From Microbacterium dauci (GTDB taxonomy: Bacteria; Actinomycetota; Actinomycetes; Actinomycetales; Microbacteriaceae): a DNA stretch of 64,000 bases. The position numbers and the translations under genes are program-made. Where the stretch lies: NCBI RefSeq assembly GCF_030065535.1, contig NZ_JASJND010000002.1, positions 124,001-188,000 on the forward strand. Reading direction: 5' to 3'. Below the pieces are notes generated by a model. It was not told the DNA's origin. It did no database searches and saw only the letters and a program-made list of their open reading frames with translations. Shown one piece after another: positions 27,658-39,596 of this stretch; within the stretch, counting starts at the first letter, position 1, and each line of letters starts with the position of its first letter.

Positions 27658-27660
<3 letters not shown>
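27483..27660 (-). pseudogene. Remnant: C-terminal DUF1731 part of a TIGR01777-family (YfcH/SulA-like) oxidoreductase
   Basis: The minus-strand frame ending at 27483 contains LVLKSRWVLPERLTGAGYRF followed by QRTDLEAALRDV, which matches the DUF1731 C-terminal domain of NAD-binding TIGR01777 epimerases (pattern S-x-x-V-x-P-x-R-L...G-x-x-F/Y...L-x-x-A-L). Upstream of about 27660 the frame loses all resemblance and there is no Rossmann domain, so only about the last 60 codons survive. It overlaps the mnmA 3' end. The family assignment rests on my recognition of the motif. Confidence 0.55.
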
Positions 27661-30254
<2,594 letters not shown>

Positions 30255-30280
30255 CCGGCGCCAGCGGTCTCCACGCCGGC

Positions 30281-31981
30281 TCAGTCGGCGAGCAGCTGCT
30301 CCCGGACCTGCTTGCGCAGCACCTTCCCGATGAGCGACTTCGGGAGCTCCTCGACGACGACGAGCCGCCGCGGCACCTTGTACGGCGTGAGGATGCCGCG
30401 GACGAACTCCCGCACGGCCACCTCGTCGAAGCTCGCCCCCGGGTTCACGACCACCGCGGCCACGACGTCCTCGCCGGAGCGCACGCTGGGAAGACCCACC
30501 ACCGCGGCATCCGCGATGCTCGGGTGCTGACGGAGCGCGATCTCGACCTCCGTCGGGGCGACGTTGAAGCCGCCCGTGATGATGAGCTCCTTGATGCGGT
30601 CGACGATGCGGACGAACCCCGCGTCGTCGATCGTTACGATGTCGCCCGTCCGGAACCAGCCGTCGACGAACACCTTCTCCGTCTCCTCGGGCTTTCCGTA
30701 GTAGCCGGAGAACACCTGCGGTCCGCGGACGAGCAGTTCGCCACGCTCACCGGGGGCGACATCGACGGTCGGGTCGTCGGGATCCACCACCCGGCATTCC
30801 GTTCCGGGCAGCGGCAGACCGACCGTCCCCGGTACGCGATTGTCCGCCACGGGGTTCGCCATGAGGACCGGCGAGCACTCCGAGAGCCCGTAGCCCTCCA
30901 CGAGGAACCCGCCGGACTCGGCCTCGAACGGCACCACCAGTTCGTGGGGAAGCGCCATCGCACCCGAGATCGCGACCTCGGTTCCCGCCAGCGACACGCC
31001 CTGGTCACGAGCTGCAGCCAGGAGGCGCTCCGCGATCGGGGGCACAAGCGGGAGGAAGGTGGCAGGATGCCGCTTGTGCGCGGCGAGCACGAGGTCGGGA
31101 TCGAACCGCGGAAACAGGACGAGGCGCGCGCCCATCGACATCGCGAAGGTCAGGCAGAGCGTCAGTCCGTACGCGTGGAACATCGGCAGCACGGCGTAGA
31201 CCACGCACCCCTCTCCGCGGGTGATGGTCGGCACCCACGCGCGGGCCTGGGCCGCGTTCGCGAGGAGGTTCCGATGCGTGAGGGCGGCGCCCTTCGGGTT
31301 GCCGGTGGTGCCACTGGTGTACTGGATCAGCGCCAGGTCGTCGGTGTCGGGGCCCGGGTGGGATGCCGGGAGCGCGGCGTGGGACACCGCATCGTTCCAG
31401 GTTCCACGGACGCGGGCCCTCGGGATCGGCGAGTGGAGGGCCTCCCGCGAGGCGCGGGCTTTTGCTACCGGCAGCCGGAGGGCGACGCGCAGTCGCCACG
31501 GCATGGCGGTGGTCACATCGACCGCGACGATCGTCCGCAGGGCGAGATCTCCCGGGAACTCGAGGAGCGACTCGACGAGCTTGCTCCAGACGATGGCCAC
31601 CTTCGCCCCGTGGTCCTCGAACTGCTTGCGCATCTCGCGCGGCGTGTAGAGCGGGTTGTGCTCGATGACGACGGCACCCAGACGCAGCACGGCGTAGAAG
31701 GCGACGATGTGCTGCGGGCAGTTGGGCAGGATGAGTGCGACCCTGTCGCCCCGGCGCACACCCGCCTCGCGCAGGTATCCCGCGGCCCGCTCGACCTGCG
31801 CCTGCAGCGTCCCGTAGTCGATCGTGCGCCCGAAGAACTCCAGCGCCGGCGCCGTCGGATGATCGGCCGCCGAACGCGAGACGATGTCGACCAGCGAGCC
31901 GTCGATGGCGTCGAGGTCGTCGGGGACGCCGTCCGCGTAGCTGGCGATCCACGGACGGGGCGGGTCGTACGTCGTAGTCAC
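30281..31981 (-). CDS. fadD: Long-chain fatty acid-CoA ligase
   Basis: An ANL-superfamily acyl-CoA synthetase that activates fatty acids through acyl-AMP. The 566-residue product has the P-loop IQYTSGTTGNPKGAALTH, VEGYGLSECSPV, DGWFRTGDIVTIDD and the C-terminal PKSLIGKVLRK with its catalytic Lys. The chain-length preference is inferred from the closest match pattern (LCFA-CoA ligase) and not certain. The GTG start has TAGGCT six bases upstream. It is convergent with ligA and divergent from gatC. Confidence 0.9.
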   Translation of the reverse strand: MTTTYDPPRPWIASYADGVPDDLDAIDGSLVDIVSRSAADHPTAPALEFFGRTIDYGTLQAQVERAAGYLREAGVRRGDRVALILPNCPQHIVAFYAVLRLGAVVIEHNPLYTPREMRKQFEDHGAKVAIVWSKLVESLLEFPGDLALRTIVAVDVTTAMPWRLRVALRLPVAKARASREALHSPIPRARVRGTWNDAVSHAALPASHPGPDTDDLALIQYTSGTTGNPKGAALTHRNLLANAAQARAWVPTITRGEGCVVYAVLPMFHAYGLTLCLTFAMSMGARLVLFPRFDPDLVLAAHKRHPATFLPLVPPIAERLLAAARDQGVSLAGTEVAISGAMALPHELVVPFEAESGGFLVEGYGLSECSPVLMANPVADNRVPGTVGLPLPGTECRVVDPDDPTVDVAPGERGELLVRGPQVFSGYYGKPEETEKVFVDGWFRTGDIVTIDDAGFVRIVDRIKELIITGGFNVAPTEVEIALRQHPSIADAAVVGLPSVRSGEDVVAAVVVNPGASFDEVAVREFVRGILTPYKVPRRLVVVEELPKSLIGKVLRKQVREQLLAD

Positions 31982-31987
31982 CCCGCC

Positions 31988-31993
31988 AGCCTA
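31988..31993 (-). promoter_or_regulatory. -10 element TAGGCT, leaderless start of fadD
   Basis: On the minus strand TAGGCT, six bases (GGCGGG), then the GTG of fadD. Confidence 0.6.
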
Positions 31994-32025
31994 CGGCCGT
32001 CTCCGGGCGCACGTGCTGCCCGAAC

Positions 32026-32031
32026 TAGACT
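32026..32031 (+). promoter_or_regulatory. -10 element TAGACT, leaderless start of gatC
   Basis: TAGACT, six bases (GGGGGA), then the gatC GTG at 32038. The G-rich spacer could also act as a ribosome-binding site only if transcription began upstream. Confidence 0.6.
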
Positions 32032-32037
32032 GGGGGA

Positions 32038-32337
32038 GTGTCAGAAATCACCCCCGATCTCGTTCGCCATCTCGGCGTGCTCGCCCGGATCCAGCTGAGT
32101 GACGACGAGGTGCAGCGCCTCACCGGCCAGCTGGACGCCATCGTCGACAACATCGCGAAGGTCTCGGAGGTCGCCACCCCCGAGGTCGCCGCGACGAGCC
32201 ACCCGATCCCGCTCCGGAACGTCTTCCGTCCCGACGTCCCCGGTGACATGCTCACCGTGGACGAGGTGCTCCAGAATGCGCCGGATGCCGCCGATGGCCG
32301 CTTCCGCGTGACCGCGATCCTGGGGGAGGAGCAGTGA
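32038..32337 (+). CDS. gatC: Glu-tRNA(Gln)/Asp-tRNA(Asn) amidotransferase subunit C
   Basis: GatC clamps GatA and GatB together in the amidotransferase that converts misacylated Glu-tRNA(Gln) or Asp-tRNA(Asn) to the amide form. The 99-residue product shows [20 protein letters not shown] at the N-terminus and the NVFRPDVP motif. First gene of gatCAB; overlaps gatA by four bases. Confidence 0.96.
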   Translation: MSEITPDLVRHLGVLARIQLSDDEVQRLTGQLDAIVDNIAKVSEVATPEVAATSHPIPLRNVFRPDVPGDMLTVDEVLQNAPDAADGRFRVTAILGEEQ

Positions 32338-33845
32338 GCGACATCCTCAAGCTGACCGCCGCCGACCTCTCGGCGAAGCTCCGTTCCGGCGAGCTGTCGA
32401 GCGTCGAGGCCACGCAGGCCCACCTCGACCGGATCGCCGCCGTCGACGGCGACGTGCACGCGTTCCTCCATGTGTCGGACCGTGCCGTCGAGGTCGCCGC
32501 CGACATCGACCGCCGCCGCGCCGCGGGTGAGGAGCTCGGCGAACTCGCCGGCGTCCCGCTCGCGATTAAGGACGTCCTCGTCACGACAGACATGCCCTCC
32601 ACGAGCGGATCGAAGATCCTCGAGGGCTACATGTCGCCCTACGACGCGACGGTTGTCGCGCGTTCGCGTGCCGCCGGCCTCGTCCCGCTCGGCAAGACCA
32701 ACATGGACGAGTTCGCGATGGGTTCGTCCACCGAACACTCGGCATACGGGCCGACCCGGAACCCGTGGGATCTCGACCGCATCCCCGGCGGCTCCGGCGG
32801 CGGTTCGGCCGCTGCCGTCGCCGCGTTCGAAGCGCCCATCGCACTCGGTTCCGACACGGGTGGGTCGATCCGCCAGCCCGCGCACGTCACCGGCACGGTC
32901 GGCATGAAGCCCACGTACGGCGGCGTGAGCCGCTACGGCGCGATCGCGCTGGCGTCGAGCCTCGACCAGGTCGGCCCCGTCTCGCGGACCGTGCTCGACT
33001 CGGCGCTGCTCCACGACGTCATCGGCGGACACGACCCGCACGACGCCACGTCACTCGCCGACCAGTGGCCGTCGTTCGCCGCCGCCGCCCGCGAGGGCGC
33101 GACCGGCGAGGTGCTCAAGGGCCTCAAGGTCGGCGTCATCCGCGAACTCGACGACCGCGGCTTCCAGCGCGGCGTCTCCGACTCGTTCCGCGCGTCGCTC
33201 GCGAAGCTCGAGGCGGCAGGGGCCGAGATCGTCGAGGTCAGCGCACCCCACTTCGAGTACGGTGTCGCCGCCTATTACCTGATCCTCCCCGCCGAGGCGT
33301 CGAGCAACCTCGCGAAGTTCGACTCGGTCCGCTTCGGCATGCGCGTCGACGTGCCCGGCGGCACCGTCGAGGACGTCATGGCCGCAACCCGCGACGCCGG
33401 GTTCGGCGAAGAGGTGAAGCGACGCATCATCCTCGGCACCTACGCGCTGTCGGCGGGCTATTACGACGCGTACTACGGCAGCGCGCAGAAGGTCCGCACG
33501 CTCATCCAGCGCGACTTCGACGAGGCGTTCGCGCAGGTCGACGTCATCGCGACGCCGTCCGCGCCGACGACCGCGTTCCGCCTGGGCGAGCAGCTCGACG
33601 ATCCGCTGCAGATGTACCTCAACGACGTGACGACCATCCCGGTGAACCTCGCCGGCGTCCCCGGCATCTCGATCCCGTCGGGTCTCGCCGAAGAGGACGG
33701 GCTCCCGGTCGGCATCCAATTCGTCGCCCCGGCACGAGAGGACGCCCGCCTGTACCGCGTCGGGGCCGCGCTCGAAGCGCTGCTCGTCGACAGCTGGGGC
33801 GGTCCGATCCTGGACCGCGCCCCGATCCTCGGAGGAGCCCGCTGA
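32334..33845 (+). CDS. gatA: Glu-tRNA(Gln)/Asp-tRNA(Asn) amidotransferase subunit A
   Basis: GatA is the amidase that releases ammonia from glutamine. The 503-residue product has the full amidase-signature triad: Lys in LAIKDVLVT, Ser in the [17 protein letters not shown] stretch, and Ser in [12 protein letters not shown], plus the family [11 protein letters not shown]. It is flanked by gatC and gatB with 4-bp and 1-bp overlaps. Confidence 0.98.
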   Translation: MSDILKLTAADLSAKLRSGELSSVEATQAHLDRIAAVDGDVHAFLHVSDRAVEVAADIDRRRAAGEELGELAGVPLAIKDVLVTTDMPSTSGSKILEGYMSPYDATVVARSRAAGLVPLGKTNMDEFAMGSSTEHSAYGPTRNPWDLDRIPGGSGGGSAAAVAAFEAPIALGSDTGGSIRQPAHVTGTVGMKPTYGGVSRYGAIALASSLDQVGPVSRTVLDSALLHDVIGGHDPHDATSLADQWPSFAAAAREGATGEVLKGLKVGVIRELDDRGFQRGVSDSFRASLAKLEAAGAEIVEVSAPHFEYGVAAYYLILPAEASSNLAKFDSVRFGMRVDVPGGTVEDVMAATRDAGFGEEVKRRIILGTYALSAGYYDAYYGSAQKVRTLIQRDFDEAFAQVDVIATPSAPTTAFRLGEQLDDPLQMYLNDVTTIPVNLAGVPGISIPSGLAEEDGLPVGIQFVAPAREDARLYRVGAALEALLVDSWGGPILDRAPILGGAR

Positions 33846-35356
33846 TGGCCAAGGACGCGCTGATGGACTTCGATGCGGCGCTCGAGCAGTTCGAGCCCGT
33901 GCTCGGCTTCGAGGTCCACGTCGAGCTCAACACCGAGACCAAGATGTTCTCGCCCGCGGGCAACCCGGCGAACGAGGCGAACCACGACGCCGCGCCGAAC
34001 ACGCTCGTCGCACCGGTCGACATGGGTCTCCCCGGTTCGCTGCCGGTCGTCAACGAGACCGCCGTCCGCTACTCGATCAGCCTGGGTCTCGCACTCGGTT
34101 GCTCGATCGCACCGTCGAGCCGGTTCGCCCGGAAGAACTACTTCTACCCGGACCTCGGCAAGAACTATCAGATCTCGCAGTACGACGAGCCGATCGCCTT
34201 CGAGGGCAGCGTCGAGATCGAGCTGGAGGGCGGCGACGTCGTCCAGATTCCGATCGAGCGCGCGCACATGGAGGAGGACGCCGGCAAACTCACCCACATG
34301 GGCTCGACCGGTCGCATCCAGGGTGCCGAGTACTCGCTCGTCGACTACAACCGCGCCGGCGTCCCGCTCGTCGAGATCGTGACGAAGCCGATCTTCGGCA
34401 CCGAGCACCGCGCACCCGAGGTCGCGAAGGCGTACGTCGCGGCGATCCGCGACATCGTCCGCTCGCTCGGCATCTCCGAGGCGCGCATGGAGCGGGGCAA
34501 CCTTCGCTGCGATGCGAACGTCTCGCTGCGCCCGCGCGGCCAGGAGAAGCTCGGCACCCGCACCGAAACGAAGAACGTCAACTCGATGCGTTCAGTCGAG
34601 CGTGCGGTGCGGTACGAGATCCAGCGCCAGGCCGCGATCCTCGCCGCCGGCGGCACGGTCACGCAGGAGACCCGCCACTGGCACGAGGACACGGGCCGCA
34701 CGTCGCCCGGGCGTCCCAAGTCGGATGCCGACGACTACCGGTACTTCCCGGAGCCCGACCTCCTGCCCGTCGAGCCGTCGGAGGAGTTCATCGAGCAGCT
34801 CCGCGCGGCGCTCCCCGAGGCTCCCGCGGTGTACCGCCGCCGCCTCAAGGCGGAGTGGGGCTTCACCGACCTCGAGTTCCAGGATGTCGCCAACGGCGGC
34901 CTGCTCGCCGAGGTCGAGGCGACGATTGCGGCCGGTGCGTCGCCGGCATCCGCTCGCAAGTGGTGGACGGGCGAGATCACCCGTGTCGCGAACGCACAGG
35001 GTGCGGAGCCGGCGGCGCTCGTCACGCCCGCGCAGGTCGCCGAGCTCCAGCAGCTCGTCGATGCGGGGACCCTGACCGACAAGCTCGCGCGTCAGGTGCT
35101 CGAGGGCGTCATCGCCGGTGAGGGCACCCCGCAGCAGGTCGTCGACGCACGCGGACTCGCGGTCGTGTCGGACGACGGTGCGCTGATCGCCGCGATCGAC
35201 GAGGCCCTCGCCGCCCAGCCCGACGTGCTCGTGAAGATCCAGGACGGCAAGGTCCAGGCCGCCGGTGCTGTCATCGGCGCCGTCATGAAGGCGATGAAGG
35301 GCCAAGCGGATGCCGCGCGCGTGCGCGAGCTCATCCTGGAGCGCGCCGGCCAGTAG
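33845..35356 (+). CDS. gatB: Glu-tRNA(Gln)/Asp-tRNA(Asn) amidotransferase subunit B
   Basis: GatB binds the misacylated tRNA, phosphorylates the side chain and transfers the ammonia delivered by GatA. The 503-residue product contains [35 protein letters not shown], and the C-terminal YqeY-like tail domain used for tRNA recognition. The ATG overlaps the gatA stop by one base (TGATG). A terminator hairpin follows. Confidence 0.98.
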   Translation: MAKDALMDFDAALEQFEPVLGFEVHVELNTETKMFSPAGNPANEANHDAAPNTLVAPVDMGLPGSLPVVNETAVRYSISLGLALGCSIAPSSRFARKNYFYPDLGKNYQISQYDEPIAFEGSVEIELEGGDVVQIPIERAHMEEDAGKLTHMGSTGRIQGAEYSLVDYNRAGVPLVEIVTKPIFGTEHRAPEVAKAYVAAIRDIVRSLGISEARMERGNLRCDANVSLRPRGQEKLGTRTETKNVNSMRSVERAVRYEIQRQAAILAAGGTVTQETRHWHEDTGRTSPGRPKSDADDYRYFPEPDLLPVEPSEEFIEQLRAALPEAPAVYRRRLKAEWGFTDLEFQDVANGGLLAEVEATIAAGASPASARKWWTGEITRVANAQGAEPAALVTPAQVAELQQLVDAGTLTDKLARQVLEGVIAGEGTPQQVVDARGLAVVSDDGALIAAIDEALAAQPDVLVKIQDGKVQAAGAVIGAVMKAMKGQADAARVRELILERAGQ

Positions 35357-35364
35357 CAACCGAT

Positions 35365-35395
35365 CCGGGATGCCGCGATGTCGGCGGCATCCCGG
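35365..35395 (+). terminator. Hairpin terminator after gatB
   Basis: CCGGGATGCCGC (35365-35376) and GCGGCATCCCGG (35384-35395) form a perfect 12-bp stem with a 7-nt loop. There is no T run. The arms again contain the heptamer GGATGCC and its complement, and the stem ends exactly where the dinB -10-like GAGAAT begins. Confidence 0.65.
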
Positions 35396-35406
35396 AGAAT
35401 GGTCGC

Positions 35407-36663
35407 ATGGGACGCGGTGACGGCACGGGGCGCATCGTCTCGCCGGAGGGCGCCGACGACACCGGCACGCGGATCCTGCACGTCGACATGGACGCGTTCT
35501 ATGCGTCGGTCGAGGTGCTCGACGATCCGTCGCTCGCCGGCAAGCCGCTGATCGTCGGCGGCATGGAGGGCCGCGGCGTCGTCTCGAGTGCATCCTACGA
35601 AGCCCGTCGCTTCGGGGTCCGCTCGGCGATGTCGGTCGGCAAGGCGTTGCAGCTCTGCCCGCACGCCGTCGTCGTCGTCCCCCACTTCGAGCGCTACTCG
35701 GCGCTGTCGAAGCAGGTGATGGCGATCTTCCGCGATGTCACACCGCTCGTCGAACCGCTCTCGATCGACGAGGCGTTCCTCGACGTCAGCGGCGCGCGGC
35801 GACTGTGGGGGAGTCCCGGGCAGATCGCGCGCATGGTGCGCGCCCGTGTGCTCGAGGATACGGGGCTCACGTGCAGCATCGGCGTCGCCGCCACCAAGCA
35901 CGTCGCGAAGATCGCGTCGACCGTGTCCAAACCCGACGGCCTGCTCATCGTGAGCGAGCCTGAGACGCGGGCCTTCCTTGCCGCACGTCCCGTCGGCGCG
36001 CTGTGGGGTGTGGGGCCCAAGGCGGCCGAGGCGCTGCAGGCGCGCGGTATCCGGATGGTGTCCGATGTCTTGCAGACGCCGCGCAGCGTGCTCGATCGGG
36101 CGCTCGGCGCCGCAATGGGCGCGCGCATCTGGCACCTCGCGCGCGGGATCGACCCCCGTGAGGTGCAGACCGAGCACACTGAGAAGAGCATCGGCCACGA
36201 AGAGACGTTCCTCGAGGATGTGTGGGACACGGCGACCCTCCGCAGCGAGTTCCGCCGGCTCGCCGACCGGGTCGCATCCCGACTGCGCGACGGGGGCTTC
36301 GAGTCCCGCACGATCGCGATCAAGGTGCGGTACGCCGACTTCACGACCCTCTCTCGGTCGATGAGCGTGCCCGAACCCACCGACGTCGGGCAGCGCATCG
36401 GCGACGTTGCGCTCGAGATGTTCGGCAAGCTCGAACTGACCCAACCGATTCGGCTGATCGGCGTGCGCGCCGAGAAGCTGACGGGCGGGGGCGTCGGCGG
36501 GCTCGCGCTGTGGGACGACGACGCCGATTGGCGGCGAGTGGATGCCGCGCTCGACGACGCCCGCTCGCGGTTCGGGGGTGGGGCGGTCACGCGCGCCAGC
36601 ACGCTCGGGCCGCGTCGCGATGTCAACGCCCTCCCGACGAACCCCCGCGCACCGCGGGATTGA
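35407..36663 (+). CDS. dinB: DNA polymerase IV (Y family)
   Basis: An error-prone translesion polymerase. The 418-residue product has catalytic carboxylates in HVDMDAFYASVEVL and SIDEAFLDVSGA, the steric-gate region, HhH and little-finger domains. A 25-residue polar N-terminal extension precedes the first strand. The C-terminus ends NALPTNPRAPRD without a recognisable QLxLF-type clamp-binding peptide. GAGAAT lies six bases before the ATG, compatible with a leaderless message. No LexA box is evident directly upstream. Confidence 0.95.
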   Translation: MGRGDGTGRIVSPEGADDTGTRILHVDMDAFYASVEVLDDPSLAGKPLIVGGMEGRGVVSSASYEARRFGVRSAMSVGKALQLCPHAVVVVPHFERYSALSKQVMAIFRDVTPLVEPLSIDEAFLDVSGARRLWGSPGQIARMVRARVLEDTGLTCSIGVAATKHVAKIASTVSKPDGLLIVSEPETRAFLAARPVGALWGVGPKAAEALQARGIRMVSDVLQTPRSVLDRALGAAMGARIWHLARGIDPREVQTEHTEKSIGHEETFLEDVWDTATLRSEFRRLADRVASRLRDGGFESRTIAIKVRYADFTTLSRSMSVPEPTDVGQRIGDVALEMFGKLELTQPIRLIGVRAEKLTGGGVGGLALWDDDADWRRVDAALDDARSRFGGGAVTRASTLGPRRDVNALPTNPRAPRD

Positions 36664-36686
36664 CTGCGCGCCCACGACGAACCGAC

Positions 36687-36692
36687 TAGCGT
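36687..36692 (+). promoter_or_regulatory. -10 element TAGCGT, leaderless start of the GerW-like gene
   Basis: TAGCGT, six bases (AGGCGC), then the ATG at 36699. Confidence 0.6.
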
Positions 36693-36698
36693 AGGCGC

Positions 36699-37022
36699 AT
36701 GGCGAACCTCCCTCTCGAACTCGGCAAGCAGTTCGCGTCGCTCGGTGCGACGACGGTCTACGGCGAGCAGCAGGACCTCGACGGCGTGCGCATCATCCCG
36801 GTCGCTCTGGCCTGGTCCGGATTCGGCGGTGGTGAAGACCCGAACAGCGGCGGTGCCGGCGGAGGCGGTGGTGGCGTCGTGATCCCGATCGGCGCGTACA
36901 TTCGCATCGGCGACGGCGTGCGGTTCGAGCCGAACCTGGTGTCGCTGCTGGCCGTCGGCGTGCCGTTCGTCTGGGTGGCCGGCAAGGCGCTCAGCCGCAT
37001 CATCCGTGCCCTCAAGCGCTGA
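36699..37022 (+). CDS. GerW/YtfJ family protein
   Basis: A 107-residue protein with the YtfJ/GerW pattern: a short helix, VIPVALAWSGFGGG, a glycine-rich loop (GGAGGGGGG), VVIPIGAYIRI and a C-terminal hydrophobic segment. In Bacillus GerW is a spore protein needed for germination, but homologues are common in non-sporulating actinobacteria, where the function is unknown. It overlaps the next gene by 17 bases if that gene starts at 37006. Confidence 0.8.
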   Translation: MANLPLELGKQFASLGATTVYGEQQDLDGVRIIPVALAWSGFGGGEDPNSGGAGGGGGGVVIPIGAYIRIGDGVRFEPNLVSLLAVGVPFVWVAGKALSRIIRALKR

Positions 37023-37578
37023 TTCCAGTCTTGCCGCGGTGCTCGACGGCGCGGCAGCAGAGATCCTCGACGCGATCGGGCGTGTGTCGCGCCGACCTGT
37101 GATCGTCGTGATCGACGGGCGTTCGGGTGCGGGGAAGACGACACTCGCGGCTCGTCTCCTCGCGTCAGCACCCGTCCCTGCGGCGGTGCTCGGCCTCGAC
37201 GACGTCTATCCGGGTTGGGATGGACTCGCGGCGGGAGCCGATGCCGCGCTCGCGGTGCTCCGCGCCGTGCGGGATGGGCGCCCGGGGGAGTGGACGACTT
37301 GGGACTGGGCACGGGATGCGCCCGGCGCCCGGCGCGCGTTGCCGCACGCGGACCTCGTCATTGCGGAGGGCTCGGGCCTGCTGACGCCCGACGTCGCGGC
37401 GATCGCGGACATCCGCGTGTGGCTGGAGGCACCTGCCGCACAACGCCGCGACCGCGCGCTCGGGCGTGACGGCGAGACGTACCGCCCGCACTGGGAGCGA
37501 TGGGCCGCGCAAGAGGAGACGCATCTCGTCGCGGACGACCCCGTGGGGCTCGCGGACCTCGTCGTCGCGCTGCCGTAG
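37006..37578 (+). CDS. Uridine-kinase-like P-loop ATP-binding protein
   Basis: The 190-residue product has a Walker A motif GRSGAGKTTLAARLL near residue 38, LGLDDVYPGW in the position used by uridine kinases for substrate binding, and DLVIAEGSGLLTPD. It is likely a small-molecule kinase of the uridine kinase/phosphoribulokinase group, substrate unknown. The GTG at 37006 overlaps the preceding gene; a GTG at 37039 is an alternative, and neither has a ribosome-binding site. Confidence 0.82.
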   Translation: MPSSADSSLAAVLDGAAAEILDAIGRVSRRPVIVVIDGRSGAGKTTLAARLLASAPVPAAVLGLDDVYPGWDGLAAGADAALAVLRAVRDGRPGEWTTWDWARDAPGARRALPHADLVIAEGSGLLTPDVAAIADIRVWLEAPAAQRRDRALGRDGETYRPHWERWAAQEETHLVADDPVGLADLVVALP

Positions 37579-37585
37579 TGGCGGT

Positions 37586-38041
37586 TCAGCCGAGCGAGGC
37601 CACGAGTCGGTCGAGCCGGTAGCCGAGCCACTCGTACACGTCGGTCCGGGCGTCAGCCGGGTTCGGCGGGGTGTCGTCGACGACGCCGAGTCGCTCCGCG
37701 ATGACGAGCCGTAGCGCGGCGAGGGTCCGGAGCCACGCCTGGACACCCGCGGCATCCAGCTCGACGACGACCGTCTCTGCATCTCGGCCATCGAAGGCCG
37801 CGCGCAGCCCATCGCGCACGATGCCGAGCTCGCTGCGTCGTCGGGCGAGGAGATCGCCCTCGGTAAGGCGCCGGAACTCTCGAGCCGCTTCTTCATCGTC
37901 ACGGTACGCGTCGGGCACGAGGCGACGGACGGCCGGATCGGATGCCGCGTCGCCGACGAGGATGCGCTCGAACTGTTCGAGCAGGTCGAGCAGATGCGTC
38001 GCTTCGATCGGGACGAACTCGATCGTCACCGACCGACTCAT
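37586..38041 (-). CDS. DUF2017 family protein
   Basis: A 151-residue, acidic, all-helical protein with the DUF2017 pattern (FRRLTEGDLLARRRSELGIVRDGL... DVYEWLGYRLDRLV). It is encoded directly after clpS in most actinobacteria, and here its start overlaps the clpS stop by four bases. This constant link suggests a part in ClpS/ClpCP-mediated proteolysis, but no function is established. Confidence 0.9.
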   Translation of the reverse strand: MSRSVTIEFVPIEATHLLDLLEQFERILVGDAASDPAVRRLVPDAYRDDEEAAREFRRLTEGDLLARRRSELGIVRDGLRAAFDGRDAETVVVELDAAGVQAWLRTLAALRLVIAERLGVVDDTPPNPADARTDVYEWLGYRLDRLVASLG

Positions 38042-38328
38042 GCGTCGGCCTCCCGGACGGTGGCCCAGAGCCCGTAGTCGTGCATGGCCTGCGCGTGGAG
38101 CTCCATCTGCTCGCGCGCCCCCTCAGCGACGATCGCATGACCGTCGTGGTGGACGGCGAGCATCAGCCGGTTCGCCCGCTCGACGGAGTAGCCGAAGTAC
38201 TCCCGGAAGACATGGACGACGTAGCTCATCAGGTTGACCGGATCGTTCCAGACGACGGTCTGCCAGGGACGCGACGACGCGGCCGACAGATCGACGACGA
38301 GATCTTCATCGGGAAGGACGGTCGACAT
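38038..38328 (-). CDS. clpS: ATP-dependent Clp protease adaptor ClpS
   Basis: ClpS binds destabilising N-terminal residues and delivers substrates to the Clp ATPase. The 96-residue product has the core WQTVVWNDPVNLMSYVVHVF and MLAVHHDGHAIV. The internal ATG at 38328 is chosen because the family begins with a short disordered tail before DPVN and it overlaps the upstream stop by one base (TGATG). Confidence 0.95.
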   Translation of the reverse strand: MSTVLPDEDLVVDLSAASSRPWQTVVWNDPVNLMSYVVHVFREYFGYSVERANRLMLAVHHDGHAIVAEGAREQMELHAQAMHDYGLWATVREADA

Positions 38329-38678
38329 CACGCCCACCCCAGTTCGTGCAGGCGGGCGTCGTCGATCCCGTAGAAGTGCGCGATCTCGTGGACGAGCGTC
38401 GTGTGCACCTCGTCGCGGAGTTCGTCGACGTCGGCGCACGCGTCGAGGTGCGGCTCGCGGTAGACGATGATCCGATCAGGCAGCTCACCGAGGCCGTAGC
38501 GGTCGCGCTCAGTGAGCGCGAGACCGTCATAGAGGCCGAGCAGATCGAGGCTGCCGTCCTCAGGACGGTCCTCGACCACGAACACGACGTTGTCGAGCCC
38601 CGCCAGCATCTGCTGGGGGAGTCGATCGATCTCTTCCGAGACGAGGTCCTCGAACGAGGTGGCATCCATCTCGATCAT
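38328..38678 (-). CDS. Metallopeptidase family protein (zincin, DUF1025-like)
   Basis: The 116-residue protein carries the zincin motif HEIAHFYGID near the C-terminus, with the third ligand likely the Asp. This minimal zincin family is widespread in actinobacteria and its substrates are unknown. The ATG at 38678 has GAGG seven bases upstream and is preferred to a GTG at 38684. First of the metallopeptidase-clpS-DUF2017 operon. Confidence 0.88.
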   Translation of the reverse strand: MIEMDATSFEDLVSEEIDRLPQQMLAGLDNVVFVVEDRPEDGSLDLLGLYDGLALTERDRYGLGELPDRIIVYREPHLDACADVDELRDEVHTTLVHEIAHFYGIDDARLHELGWA

Positions 38679-38703
38679 GACCACGCCTCACGCGGGGAAG
38701 AAC

Positions 38704-38780
38704 TGGGGTGAGTAACGGGACTTGAACCCGCGACCCCCTGGACCACAACCAGGTGCTCTACCAACTGAGCTATACCCACC
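38704..38780 (-). tRNA. tRNA-His (anticodon GTG)
   Basis: Read on the minus strand, the acceptor stem is GTGGGTA/TACTCAC, D stem GCTC/GAGC, anticodon stem CCTGG/CCAGG with loop TTGTGGT (anticodon GTG), and T arm GCGGG/CCCGT. The extra G at position -1 (base 38780) opposite C73 is encoded, as in bacterial tRNA-His, and the 3' CCA is encoded (38704-38706). Confidence 0.97.
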
Positions 38781-38813
38781 ATGTGCCCGCTTCCGGGCAA
38801 CCCCCCAAGTGTA

Positions 38814-39431
38814 TTACAACCCGGCAGCGAACGACGACACCGTGGCTGCCGCGGCGTTGCGCGCATCGTCGGAGGTCGGACCGGGCGCCGGCACGAAGAC
38901 GGTCTCGCGGTAGTAGGCGAGCTCGCGGATACTCTCACGGATGTCGGCGAGCGCGCGGTGGCCGCCGTCCTTCGCCGGCGCGTTGAAGTACGCGCGGGGG
39001 TACCAACGTCGAGCGAGTTCCTTGACGCTCGAGACATCGACGTTCCGGTAGTGCAGCCAGCGGTCGACGAGCGGCATGTAGCGCGCAAGGAACATCCGGT
39101 CGGTGCCGATCGTGTTGCCGGCCAACGGTGCCTTGCCTTCGGGGACGAAGCGCTGGATGTACTCGAGCACCTGGAACTCGGCGTCGGCGAGGCTCACGCC
39201 GTGGGGGATCTCGTCGATGAGGCCGGACGCGACGTGCATCTTGGTCACGAAGTCGTTCATGTTCGCCATCGCCGAGTCGTCCGGCTTGATGACGATCTGG
39301 AAGCCGGGGTCGAGCACATTGAGCTCGAAGTCGGTGATCACGACCGCAACCTCGACGAGCTCGTCGACGCTGAGATCGAGTCCCGTCATCTCGCAGTCGA
39401 TCCAGACGAGTCGATCGTTCTCCGCTGCCAT
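38814..39431 (-). CDS. orn: Oligoribonuclease
   Basis: Orn degrades 2-5-mer RNAs, including pGpG from c-di-GMP breakdown. The 205-residue DEDDh exonuclease shows [11 protein letters not shown] (first Asp and Glu), Asp in [12 protein letters not shown], and the final H-x4-D in [13 protein letters not shown]. The ATG has GGAGGAG six bases upstream. It lies between two tRNA genes transcribed in the same direction. Confidence 0.96.
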   Translation of the reverse strand: MAAENDRLVWIDCEMTGLDLSVDELVEVAVVITDFELNVLDPGFQIVIKPDDSAMANMNDFVTKMHVASGLIDEIPHGVSLADAEFQVLEYIQRFVPEGKAPLAGNTIGTDRMFLARYMPLVDRWLHYRNVDVSSVKELARRWYPRAYFNAPAKDGGHRALADIRESIRELAYYRETVFVPAPGPTSDDARNAAAATVSSFAAGL

Positions 39432-39479
39432 CCTCGGCTCCTCCCCGATGCGGTCCGTGGCGTCGCCGAGGACCGAGAG

Positions 39480-39552
39480 TCCCTCCAGGAGGATTCGAAC
39501 CCCCGACCTGGCGGGTAGAAACCGCTCGCTCTGTCCACTGAGCTATGGAGGG
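39480..39552 (-). tRNA. tRNA-Arg (anticodon TCT)
   Basis: Minus-strand cloverleaf of 73 nt: acceptor CCCTCCA/TGGAGGG, D stem GCTC/GAGC, anticodon loop TTTCTAC (anticodon TCT, reads AGA and AGG), T arm GGGGG/CCTCC with TTCGAAT loop, discriminator A. CCA is not encoded. The top pair of the anticodon stem is an A-C mismatch. AGA/AGG codons are rare in this genome. Confidence 0.95.
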
Positions 39553-39596
39553 AAGGACTTTCTGCCCAGGGTACCGCGGACCGGCGACGCAGCCTC

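Noticed and set aside
35357..35406. LexA/SOS box before dinB
   Set aside because: The 50-base gap is filled by the gatB hairpin and the -10-like GAGAAT; no GAAC-N4-GTTC type palindrome is present.
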